64,000 nt of DNA from Rhodococcus sp. OK519 (GTDB lineage Bacteria; Actinomycetota; Actinomycetes; Mycobacteriales; Mycobacteriaceae). Under the pieces are notes generated by a model that ran no database searches, had not been told where the DNA came from, and was given only the letters and a program-made list of their open reading frames with translations. The DNA lies in contig NZ_QAOW01000004.1 in assembly GCF_003051005.1 (NCBI RefSeq), forward strand, positions 186,001 through 250,000. The letters are read 5' to 3'. A program made the translations under genes and the position numbers. Positions within the stretch are counted from its first letter, which is position 1. The number at the start of each line of letters is the position of its first letter. Of the stretch, positions 34,932 to 44,300 are shown one piece after another.

Positions 34932-35840
34932 GTGAGTTCACCGGAGTTCCCCGACACCGCCGCTGCGGACGATGCCGACGCGGACGTCCCACCCCTGCGC
35001 GATCCAGTTCTGATCGCCGCTTTCGAGGGCTGGAACGACGCGGGCGACGCCGCGAGCGGGGCAGTCGAGCACCTCGAGCTGACGTGGGACGCCAAGCCAC
35101 TCGCCGAGCTGGACTCCGAGGACTACTACGACTACCAGGTCAATCGGCCGATGATCCGGCAGATCGACGGGGTCACCCGCGAGATCGTGTGGCCCACCAC
35201 CCAGCTGTCGCTGTGCAGCCCTCCGGGCAGCGACCGCGACGTGCTGTTGCTGCGTGGCATCGAGCCGAACATGCGGTGGCGCAGCTACTGCGACGAGCTA
35301 CTCGAGTTCATCGAGGAACTCGGTGTCCACACCGTGGTGATCCTCGGCGCACTCCTCGCCGACACCCCGCACAGCCGGCCGGTGCCGGTCACCGGAACCG
35401 CGCACAGCGTCGAGGCCGCCGAACGCTTCAGCCTCGAGAGGTCCCGATACGAGGGCCCGACCGGCATCGCGGGGGTGCTGCAGGACGCGTGCGTCAAGGC
35501 GGGGGTTCCGGCGGTGTCCTTCTGGGCCGCGGTTCCCCACTACGTCTCCCAGCCGCCCAATCCCAAGGCGACCGTCGCTCTGCTGCAGCGGGTCGAGGAG
35601 GTCCTCGACATCGAGGTCCCGCTCGGCGACCTGCCCAACCAGGCCGAGGACTGGGAGGAGTCGGTGACCGAGATGACGCACGACGACGAGGAGATCGCCG
35701 AGTACGTGCGCTCCCTCGAGGAGCGTGGCGACGCGGAGACCGACATCACCGAGGCCATCTCGAAGATCGACGGTGACGCACTCGCCGCCGAGTTCGAGCG
35801 ATACCTGCGCCGGCGCGGGCCGGGTCGCTTCGGGGCGTGA
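34932..35840 (+). CDS. PAC2-family protein (proteasome assembly chaperone 2 fold)
   Basis: 302 residues. Fits the actinobacterial PAC2 family (Rv2125 type): D-P-V-L-I-A-A-F-E-G-W-N-D-A-G-D-A-A near the start, V-V-I-L-G-A-L-L-A-D-T-P-H, and P-A-V-S-F-W-A-A-V-P-H-Y. The bacterial role is not established; the name comes from the fold shared with eukaryotic proteasome assembly chaperones, although a full proteasome cluster lies 20 kb away. Leaderless-type promoter; its stop overlaps the MFS gene start. Confidence 0.9.
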   Translation: MSSPEFPDTAAADDADADVPPLRDPVLIAAFEGWNDAGDAASGAVEHLELTWDAKPLAELDSEDYYDYQVNRPMIRQIDGVTREIVWPTTQLSLCSPPGSDRDVLLLRGIEPNMRWRSYCDELLEFIEELGVHTVVILGALLADTPHSRPVPVTGTAHSVEAAERFSLERSRYEGPTGIAGVLQDACVKAGVPAVSFWAAVPHYVSQPPNPKATVALLQRVEEVLDIEVPLGDLPNQAEDWEESVTEMTHDDEEIAEYVRSLEERGDAETDITEAISKIDGDALAAEFERYLRRRGPGRFGA

Positions 35841-37015
35841 TCGCGGACGGCACCGCCGGCCTGCGCTCGAGGTTGCAACGCTCGGCGCTGTACGCCGGCG
35901 GCTTCCTCGGCCCCTTCGGCGGCGGCGTCGTCACGTCGATGCTGCCCGAGATCGGTGACGGCCTCGGAACCGACGCATCCGCCGCTGCGTCGTCTCTCAC
36001 TGCCTACCTGCTGCCGTTCGCGCTCGTCATGCTCGTATCGGGCACGCTCGGTGCGCGGTGGGGCCGGATGCGGACGGTCCGCGTCGCCTACGGCGTCTAT
36101 CTCGCCGCGTCGGTCGCGTGCTTCGCTGCCCCGACGCTCGAGTTGTTCCTCGGTGCGCGCGTGCTCCAGGGCTGTGCGAACGCATTCACCACACCCCTTC
36201 TGCTGGCGACCCTCGCCGCGATGACGCCGCAGCAGAAACTCGGACGTGCCCTCGGCGCGTTCGGTGCACTGCAGGCGGCCGGGCAGACCAGTGCGCCGCT
36301 GATCGGCGGGCTGGCCGCCGAAATCAACTGGCGCCTGGCCTTCCTCGCGATCGCCCTCGTCGCCGGCATCCTGGGCGCCGTCGGCCTGCCCGACGCCGCG
36401 CGCACCATACCGGCGGACACCGGCGCCCGGCTTCGGGATGCGCTGCGCCCGGACGTCCTGCGAGTCGGCGTCGTCGCGCTGCTCGGGTGGGGTGCGCTCG
36501 GCGGACTGGGATTCCTCCTCGCCTTCCGCGCCGAGGACGTGTTCGGTATGAGCCCGGCCGCTCGCGGACTGCTCCTGACCAGCTTCGGTGTAGCGGGCAT
36601 TCTCACGGCCCGGCCGGTCGGCACGCTCATCGATCGGATCGGCCCCCGCAGGACGGTCGTGCTCGGCGCCGTCGCAGGCGCGGCCCTGGTCGCTGTGGCG
36701 GGCACCGTCGGGTCTGTCGCGGTCGCGGCGATCGCCTGGTTCGTCGCGGGTGTCGCGTCGCAGTTCCTGCTTGTCGGCGTCAACGCCGCGGTTCTCGGCG
36801 GCGAGGGCGGTAACCGCGGCGGCGCGGTATCCGTGGTGCAGTCGTTCCGGTTCTCCGGCTCCGCGCTCGCACCGCTCACTCTCACGCCGTTGTATGCGGT
36901 CCACCCCAGCGTCAGCTTCCTGCTGCCCGCGCTGCTCCTCGCCGCCCTGCCGCCACTCCTCATGCCCCGCTCCCGCCCGATCGAGGCGGCCGCGGACTCG
37001 GAACCGAACACCTGA
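35837..37015 (+). CDS. MFS transporter
   Basis: 392 residues with about twelve membrane helices. The loop between helices 2 and 3 has the MFS signature-like G-T-L-G-A-R-W-G-R-M-R. Best likened to the DHA-type drug/metabolite exporters; substrate unknown. The GTG start overlaps the PAC2 stop by 4 nt (GTGA), so it is translationally coupled to PAC2. First gene of accessory island B. Confidence 0.85.
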   Translation: MIADGTAGLRSRLQRSALYAGGFLGPFGGGVVTSMLPEIGDGLGTDASAAASSLTAYLLPFALVMLVSGTLGARWGRMRTVRVAYGVYLAASVACFAAPTLELFLGARVLQGCANAFTTPLLLATLAAMTPQQKLGRALGAFGALQAAGQTSAPLIGGLAAEINWRLAFLAIALVAGILGAVGLPDAARTIPADTGARLRDALRPDVLRVGVVALLGWGALGGLGFLLAFRAEDVFGMSPAARGLLLTSFGVAGILTARPVGTLIDRIGPRRTVVLGAVAGAALVAVAGTVGSVAVAAIAWFVAGVASQFLLVGVNAAVLGGEGGNRGGAVSVVQSFRFSGSALAPLTLTPLYAVHPSVSFLLPALLLAALPPLLMPRSRPIEAAADSEPNT

Positions 37016-37238
37016 CGAGAAAGTCGCCACAGCGGACACCCCATCTGTGATCGGTCGTCGGGTACGGCGGAAATTGTTGCGTCCGCTGGAACCGGTCGCC
37101 GACGCGGTGCCGCCACATATTCGGGCAATCCACTGGTTCCGTCACGCACAGACTTCACCCGGGCGCTCAAACGCGACACGGGTGTTGTTCGGGTTAACCT
37201 CCGCTTCCGTTGTGCACAGAGTGACTACTGTGACGAAA

Positions 37239-38309
37239 GTGAGCATCACAGACGTTGCCCCGAACCCGCGCCCCGAACGCAGCATCGACATCTATCGGCG
37301 CGCGGTCTCGTGGCTCGAAGCTGCGCTGCCCCTCGGCTGGACGGTCTCGGCGGACCGGCCCCGCTCCCCCTCCGCGCCGGATCGCCTGCTCATCACCGCC
37401 CCCGACGGCGACACCGTCTCGTACTCGATCATCACGTCGAAGGGCATCCTGAGCGGCGACATCGCCCGCATCGCCACCGAACTCTCCGACAGCGACCGCG
37501 GATTCGTGTGCGCGCACTACCTGTCGGAGCCCGTGCGCCGACAACTCGACGGGCACGGCATCTCCTACGCCGACGCCACCGGCAACCTCACGATCGTGGC
37601 ACCGCGCCCCGCCATCTGGGTGCGAAATCGGGGCGCGGACGCCGATCCGTGGCGCGGGCCGGGGCGGCCCTCCGGCGTCCTCACGGGTGAGCCGTCCGAG
37701 CGCATCGTGCGGGCCCTCGCCGATCACGTCGGGGAGATCTCGGTCCCCGAACTCATCAAGCTCTCGGGCGCATCGACCGGCGCCGCCTACCGGGTCGTCG
37801 AGGTGCTCGCCGAACGCGAGCTGCTCACCCGCACGCCGCGCGGCCCCATCACCGGCGTCCGCTGGGAACACATGCTGCGGGCGTGGGCCGGCGACCGCAA
37901 GCCCTGCCCCACGCGGCGTTTCGGGGCACCGAACGGGCTCGAGGATCTGCGCGAACGGCTGGCCGCCGGCAACGGCGAACTCGGGTATGCGGTCACCGGG
38001 ATCGGCGCCACCGACTACGCCGCGGCCGACGTGCTCGAGCTGTATGCCGACGACGTCGACGCCTTCGCCGCCGCACTCGACCTGCGCCCCGTCGACGGCC
38101 GCGGCGACGTCGTCGTAGCGACGCCGTGGTCGGCGGTCGTCTTCGAACGGATGGAGATCCGCGGCGGACTTCATTGCGTCGCACCCACCCACGTCTATGC
38201 AGACCTGGTGGCGGGGCCGTTCCGGCACCCTGATGCGGCCGACTACCAGCTGGCTACCTTGAGCGCGGACGAGTCCGCATGGCGCCGTGAGATGCGCCGG
38301 CAGAGGTGA
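37239..38309 (+). CDS. AbiEi-like HTH protein with degenerate nuclease-like N-terminus
   Basis: 356-residue protein. The N-terminal ~130 residues resemble the restriction-endonuclease-like domain common in AbiEi-type HTH proteins: P-D-R-L-L-I-T-A-P, I-I-T-S-K-G where an E-x-K would be expected, then C-A-H-Y-L-S-E-P-V-R-R and Y-A-D-A-T-G-N. A winged helix follows (I-S-V-P-E-L-I-K-L-S-G-A-S-T-G-A-A-Y-R-V). The C-terminal part (T-H-V-Y-A-D-L-V-A-G-P-F) resembles AbiEi antitoxins. Four in-frame GTG/near starts crowd 37221-37239; 37239 is chosen because TACTGT lies 7 nt before it. It lies 49 nt before the Wadjet-like operon. No AbiEii-type toxin gene is next to it. Function unknown. Confidence 0.6.
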   Translation: MSITDVAPNPRPERSIDIYRRAVSWLEAALPLGWTVSADRPRSPSAPDRLLITAPDGDTVSYSIITSKGILSGDIARIATELSDSDRGFVCAHYLSEPVRRQLDGHGISYADATGNLTIVAPRPAIWVRNRGADADPWRGPGRPSGVLTGEPSERIVRALADHVGEISVPELIKLSGASTGAAYRVVEVLAERELLTRTPRGPITGVRWEHMLRAWAGDRKPCPTRRFGAPNGLEDLRERLAAGNGELGYAVTGIGATDYAAADVLELYADDVDAFAAALDLRPVDGRGDVVVATPWSAVVFERMEIRGGLHCVAPTHVYADLVAGPFRHPDAADYQLATLSADESAWRREMRRQR

Positions 38310-38346
38310 CCGACCGGCGTGTTCGCTCGCGGACCGACCGACGCCC

Positions 38347-38352
38347 TACGCT
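38347..38352 (+). promoter_or_regulatory. Predicted -10 of leaderless jetA promoter
   Basis: TACGCT, then 6 nt, then the GTG at 38359. Gives jetABC its own promoter, separate from the AbiEi-like gene. Confidence 0.5.
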
Positions 38353-38358
38353 GTCACG

Positions 38359-39888
38359 GTGAGCGATTCGGGTGACACGCGTGCGTCTGTCGCGTCTGGC
38401 GTGGCTTCGGACGTGGATTTCGCCGTGCGCGAGGACCGGTTGCGCCTGTTCTCCTTCACGACTGCGGAGAAGCGCGCCGACTATCTGTGGGTGCTGCGTG
38501 CCTTCGACCATGCGCGCGCGAACTACGTTGTGCTGCTGCACGCCGGCGATGCCGCCGACATCCTGGCCCGGATCGCAGGCGACGACGCCACCGGCGCGCT
38601 CACCCACGCCGAGATCACGCCCCTACTCGAGCAGTTGCACACGTGGGGCGTACTCGAACGCAGCTACGACGGCAGCCGCGCGGCGACTCTCGCCGAATAC
38701 CGGAACCGGCACTTCGTGTACCAGTTCAGCCAGGCCGGATACCTGGTCTTCCGGGCGGTCGAGGATCTACTGCACGCGCGTCTCGAGGATGCGACGCTCT
38801 CCCGGCTCGCGCTGCCCGACCTGCTCGCCGACCTCGAGGAACTGGCCGAGGCCAACCGGCGCGGGGACGGCGACCTCATCTACCGCAAGCTCGCTCGGCT
38901 CGACTCGACGCTCACCGACATGGCGGCGCGGGCGGCCCAGTTCTATCTCATGCTCGGCGATCTGGTGCGCACCACCGAGATCACGCCCGAGGCCTTCCTG
39001 TCCCACAAGGACGCACTGCTCAGCCACATGCGCGAGTTCAGTTCCGATCTCGCCCGCTACGCACCCAAGCTGGGTGCCGCGATCGAGACCGTCGAGGCCA
39101 CCGGGATCGAGTCGCTGATCGCGCGCGCCGCCGCCAGCGACGACCGTGTCTTCCTGTCCCGTGAGGAACGCGAATCCGATTGGCGGGCACGCTGGTCGGG
39201 GTTGGCCCAGTGGTTTGTCGCCGCCACCGGACCGAGCGAGTCCGATCGGCTGCGCGAGGGCACCATGAGCGCGATTGCGGCGGTGCTGTCGTTGCTGCGC
39301 CGCGTGACCGAGACCCGACGCGGCGGGGTGAGCCGGGAAAGTCAGCTCCGGCATCTCGCGGGCTGGTTCGCAGCGACGCCCGACGAGGATTCTGCGCACG
39401 CCCTGTTCCAACTGGTCTTCGACCTTGGCCGACCGCGCCATGTCTCGATGGTGCATCCGGATGCGGACATCATTCCCGACTCCCGGTCCTGGTGGGACGC
39501 GACGCCGGTGGAGATCTCCCGGACACTCGCCGAGACCGGCCGCGCTGCGCAGCCCGGCATGCCGTCGCGCGTGCAGCGCAATGAGGGCAGCATCCGGCGA
39601 CTGCGCGAGGAACAGCTGTCGTCCCAGCGCGCCCGCGCGGTCGCGGCGTCGTCGTTGGCGGCGTCGGGGGCGTACGACCGGGTACTCGACGAACAGGAGA
39701 CGGACGTCCTGCTCAGCCTGCTCAACGCGGCCCTGACCGCCCGTGTACCGGTCACCGGATCCGTTCCCAGCTCGACCGGTTCGGAGAACGGCGTGCGACT
39801 CACGCTCAGCCCCAACGGCGAATCGACGGTGGTGCAGACTGCGCGCGGCAAGCTCCACCTGGACGGACTGCGGGTGAGCGTCCGATGA
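38359..39888 (+). CDS. jetA: Wadjet type II JetA (TIGR02677/DUF2397)
   Basis: 509 residues. Kleisin-like (MukF-related) subunit of an SMC-type complex; in Wadjet systems it bridges the ATPase heads. Family traits: L-R-L-F-S-F-T-T-A-E-K-R-A-D-Y-L-W-V-L-R near the start (winged-helix domain), helical middle, and R-E-E-Q-L-S-S-Q-R-A-R-A in the C-terminal part. The GTG at 38359 has a leaderless-type -10; an in-frame start at 38287 lies inside the preceding gene. First of three tightly packed genes. Confidence 0.85.
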   Translation: MSDSGDTRASVASGVASDVDFAVREDRLRLFSFTTAEKRADYLWVLRAFDHARANYVVLLHAGDAADILARIAGDDATGALTHAEITPLLEQLHTWGVLERSYDGSRAATLAEYRNRHFVYQFSQAGYLVFRAVEDLLHARLEDATLSRLALPDLLADLEELAEANRRGDGDLIYRKLARLDSTLTDMAARAAQFYLMLGDLVRTTEITPEAFLSHKDALLSHMREFSSDLARYAPKLGAAIETVEATGIESLIARAAASDDRVFLSREERESDWRARWSGLAQWFVAATGPSESDRLREGTMSAIAAVLSLLRRVTETRRGGVSRESQLRHLAGWFAATPDEDSAHALFQLVFDLGRPRHVSMVHPDADIIPDSRSWWDATPVEISRTLAETGRAAQPGMPSRVQRNEGSIRRLREEQLSSQRARAVAASSLAASGAYDRVLDEQETDVLLSLLNAALTARVPVTGSVPSSTGSENGVRLTLSPNGESTVVQTARGKLHLDGLRVSVR

Positions 39889-41294
39889 GGAACCGTGCAG
39901 TCTCCCCGCTGGACCTCGACTCTTATCAGCGGGCCGCGCGGGTGATCCTGTCGAATCACCTTGTGACGCAGACTTACCCCGATCGCCTCGCGCTGCCGCT
40001 GCTACGCAGATGGGCCACCGAACTGCGCGACGACCTGCTCGAGCTGTTCGGCTACCGACTCGAGGTCACCGAGACCACCGCCCGTCTGTTCACGGTCGCA
40101 GACCGCCTCGAACCGGGCGCACCCGCGCGCACCGCCAACGACCGCACCTTCGACCGGCACCGCTACGCGTACCTGGCCCTCGCGCTCGCCGCACTGGGTC
40201 GCGCGGGCAACCAGATCACGCTGACAGAACTGGCCGAGCACGTCGCGACCGAGGCCGGGCAGGTGCCCGGAGTGGCTCTGTCCACCGAACGGGCGGCGGA
40301 CCGCGACGCGTTCGTCGACGCCGTCGGCTGGCTCGCCGCGCGCGGGGCGATCGTCCTTGCCGACGGTGACGCGAGCGGGTGGGCGTCCAACCCCGATGCG
40401 GGCGAGGCCCTGTACGACATCGACCGGTCGGTCGTCGTGGCGCTGTTCCGGCCGCCGCGCGCGCTCCAGCATCTGACGTCGGTGCGGTCCCTACTCGCGG
40501 GCGAGGACGCACCCGTCGACGAGGACATCACCGGCTACCGGACGACAGATCCGCGGGAGACCGCCCGGCGGATGCGGCGCGCGCTGGTGGAACGGCCCGT
40601 CGTGTACGCCGACGCCCTCACCGACGACGAACGCCTGCAGTTGGCGCTGCCCCGCACAGCAACCGACGTCGAGGATCTCACCGGCCTGGTCGCCGAACGC
40701 CGCGCCGAGGGCATCGCGATGATCGATCCGTCGGGCCGGATGTCCGACGTCCGCTTCCCGAGCACCGGCACCATCGCGCAGGTCGCGCTCCTGCTCGCCG
40801 GTGAGGTGGCCGACCGCGTCCTCGATCTCGATGCCGAACCGCTCCCCCTCCGGCCACTGCCGACCACCGACCAGGCCGAACTGATCGAGCGACTGGACTC
40901 GGCGATCCCGCGTGCCGGCATCTTCGAGGAACTCGCCGACACCCTCGCCCCTGCCGACCGGCCGGATCTCTCGCTCGATGCCGAGGCAGAACGGGAACCC
41001 GCTCACTACGCGCTCCTCGACGACCACTGGATCACCGCGGCCGTCGACGAACTCGTGCTGCGCTTCGGCCGCACGTTCGCCGCGCAGTGGCAGGCCGACC
41101 GCAAGGGGCTGCGCCGCAATGCGATCGCTCTGCTCGATCGGCTCCAGCTGATCCGGATCGTCGACGGCGGCATCCTCGTGCTGCCGCCGATCGCACGGTT
41201 CCGGGGCGTCGTCGTCAACATTCGTGACCGGACAGCCCAGTCCGAGTTGTTCCACGAACCGGTTCCCGGCCAAGCCGAACACCTAGAGAAGTAG
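39885..41294 (+). CDS. jetB: Wadjet type II JetB (TIGR02678/DUF2398)
   Basis: 469 residues, the KITE (MukE-like) subunit built of winged-helix domains. Family traits: A-R-V-I-L-S-N-H-L-V-T, then R-W-A-T-E-L-R-D-D-L-L-E-L-F-G-Y-R-L and the D-R-H-R-Y-A-Y-L-A-L-A-L-A-A-L block. The C-terminus ends with V-L-P-P-I-A-R-F-R. The ATG overlaps the jetA stop by 4 nt (ATGA). Confidence 0.85.
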   Translation: MRNRAVSPLDLDSYQRAARVILSNHLVTQTYPDRLALPLLRRWATELRDDLLELFGYRLEVTETTARLFTVADRLEPGAPARTANDRTFDRHRYAYLALALAALGRAGNQITLTELAEHVATEAGQVPGVALSTERAADRDAFVDAVGWLAARGAIVLADGDASGWASNPDAGEALYDIDRSVVVALFRPPRALQHLTSVRSLLAGEDAPVDEDITGYRTTDPRETARRMRRALVERPVVYADALTDDERLQLALPRTATDVEDLTGLVAERRAEGIAMIDPSGRMSDVRFPSTGTIAQVALLLAGEVADRVLDLDAEPLPLRPLPTTDQAELIERLDSAIPRAGIFEELADTLAPADRPDLSLDAEAEREPAHYALLDDHWITAAVDELVLRFGRTFAAQWQADRKGLRRNAIALLDRLQLIRIVDGGILVLPPIARFRGVVVNIRDRTAQSELFHEPVPGQAEHLEK

Positions 41295-41307
41295 AGGCAT
41301 CTTTCGC

Positions 41308-44300
41308 ATGGCATCTGCGCGTTTCAAGCCGACCCGCGCCGGGATCATCAATCTCTGGGACTACCGCGACCAGGAGTTCTCGTTCGCCGACGGCCGACTG
41401 GTGCTCCGCGGTCCGAACGGCTCGGGCAAGACCAAGGCACTCGAGGTGCTGTTCCCGTTCGTGTTCGACGGGCGCATCGAGCCCCGCCGCCTCAATCCGT
41501 TCGCGGGTGAGGAACGGACGATGAAGTCGAACCTGCTCTACCGGGGCCAGGATTCGGCGCACTCGTACGTGTGGATGGAGTTCGCGCGTGGGCCACAGGA
41601 GGACCCGGAGGCAGTCACCGTCGGTATCGGCATGCGCGCGAGCCGGCAGAACGACAAGGTCACCCGCTGGTACTTCGTCGCCGACGGCCGCGTCGGCGTG
41701 GACTTCTCACTACTCGGCGACGACGACCGTCCGCTCACGAAGAAGCAACTCGCAGAACAGCTGGGCAGTGATGCGATCACCGACCGCCCTGTCGACTACC
41801 GCGGTGCGATCGACGCCCGGCTGTTCGGGCTGGGCGCCGAGCGCTACGACCAGCTGATCAATCTCATCCTGACGCTGCGCCGTCCACAGTTGGCGAAGAA
41901 CCTCGACCCCAAGGGCCTGTCACAGGCCCTCACCGACGGTCTGCGACCGCTCGACGAGCAACTCGTCCTCGAGGCCGCGCGCTCGTTCAGCGACATGGAG
42001 GAGGTCGGCCGGGCGCTCGAGGGCCTCGCCGCCGCGGACCAGGCGGCGCAGAGCTTCGTGACCGTGTACTCGAAGTATCTGGCACAGCAGGCACGTACCG
42101 ACGTCGAACAGGTCGCCCGGCGCCTCGAATCGGTGGAACGCGCGCAATCAGTTCTGGACGGCGCGGTCGCGCTGCAGTCGTCGCGTCAGGAAGAGCGCCT
42201 GCTCGCCGAGGATCGTTTCACCGCCGCCGAGCGCGCGCTCGAGCAGGCTCGCGCCGACCTCGACACCCTCCAGCGCTCGGGCGCCTACGAGGGCAAGCAG
42301 CAGCTCGACGACCTCGCCGCGGCTGTCGCTCAGCTCAAGTTGTCCACCGAACAGCAGGCCGACAAGGCCCGCAGAGCGCAGGCGACGCTCGAGCAACGCA
42401 CCGACGAGGCAATGCGCGCAACCGATTCGGTGCGTCGGGCCACCGCGGCGCTCGTCCACGCGGAGGAGCAATTGGCGGATGCGGCCGAACAGGCGGGCAT
42501 CGCCTGGACACCGCTGCCGGACGGCTCGCGCTCCGACCAGATCACCGCCGCGGTTCGCGGTCATGCGGAAGAACGTGACGGCGACGTGCGTGCCGTCCGC
42601 GCCTCGCTCGCCACCGTCGAGAAGGCGGGCACCGAACGGGATCGCGCCGATCGCGCCGCCGACAGAGGACGCGAACTCCTCGAATCGGCGCAGGCCGCGG
42701 TCGCGGAGGCGGAGGCCTCGGTCGAACTCGCCCGCGCCGATTGTGCCGCGGCTCTGCGCGGATGGTGGACCGAGCATTCGACCGAGTACGCGTCGATCGG
42801 GGTGACCGCGAATCTCTTCGCGGGCCTCGATGCCGCCCTCGCGCGGGCCGGCGAGGACGACTCCCCCAGCCTGACGACGGTGTTGCACGAGGAGACGCAG
42901 TCGGCGCTCGACGAGCAGCGTGCCCAGCGCCGAGACGCGGTCGCCGAGCAGTCGGCGGCGAGGGACCGGATCGCCGCGCTGCGGGCCGACCGCAAGCTGG
43001 TCGCCGCCGAGCACGACGACGCCCCGGCCGGCTTCGCGTTCCGCACCGGTGACCGCAGTGACCTCTCCGGGGCCCCGCTGTGGCGTCTGGTTCGGTTCGC
43101 AAGCGGCGTCGAACCGGCCCTCGCGGCGGGAGTCGAGTCGGCGCTGGCGGCTGCGAACCTCCTGGACGGGTGGATCTTCGGCGGCGACGGCCCGCCGCCG
43201 AGCCTCGAGTCCGAGCAGTACCTCACGGCCCTGCCCGCCGACCGGCGCCCGACGGGGCCGACTCTGGCAGACGTCCTCGAGGTCGAACCCGACGCGGGCG
43301 TGCCGGAGTCGACGGTGCAGGCGATTCTCGAGTCGATCTCGCTGGACCGCGGCAACACGGCCGGCGATTCCGTCGTCGGAATCGGGGTGGACGGACACTT
43401 CCGCCAGGGTGTCCAGCGCGGCCGACACGTCAAGTCCGAAGCCGAGTACATCGGCACGACGGCACGCGAACGCCGCCGCGCCCAGCGACTCGAGGAGATC
43501 GATCTGGATATCGCGGCAGCCGAGGAAGCCCTCGCCGCCGCGCGCGATGCCGAGGCGGAGACCGCCGCGGTCGTCGACCGGCTGACCGGGGCAGGCAAGG
43601 CGCTGCCCCGCACGTCGGCGGTGCTGGCCGCCATCAAGAAGCTGACAGAGGCCGCCGGAGCACTCCGCATCCGGTCCGAGTCGACGACCACGTCCGGTGA
43701 CGAACTGGACCAGGCGATCGCTGATCACACGGCGAAGGAGAAGCAGCTACGAGCGATCGCGGTCACCCACCGCGCGTCGCACCACGCCCGCGACATCGAC
43801 GCCCTGGCCGCCTCGATCCGACACTTCGAGAGCCAGGGCGAGCAGCTGCTGCGCTGCCGCCGCGAGCACGAGAAGGAACTCGAACACACCCGCGAGGCGG
43901 AGGACCGACTCGAGGAAGCCCGCGGTAACACCGACGAGTTCGTCGAGGAGGCAGCGGTCGCCGAGGAGAACTACGCGCAGCAGGTCTCGCGGCTCGAGAC
44001 CCTCAGGGAGGCGCTGGGGGCCAGTGCCGAGCAGATCGACGCCGACCTCGAGGAGGCCCGTGCGCGGATCGAGGTGTGCAAGACCGAGCAGCGCGGCGCC
44101 CGCAAGGCGTACGACACCGCGGTCGAGCAGATCGGCAAGGCGGAGGGCGCACACAGCGCCGCGGTCGAGGCGCTGCGCAGCGCGCTCACCGAGACCCGCA
44201 CCGACGTGGACCGGCTCGCGCCGTACGCGCGGCGCGACCTGCTCGACCTCCTCGGGGTGGCCGGTGAGCACACCTGGCCGCAGAGCAACGCGGCATGGCT

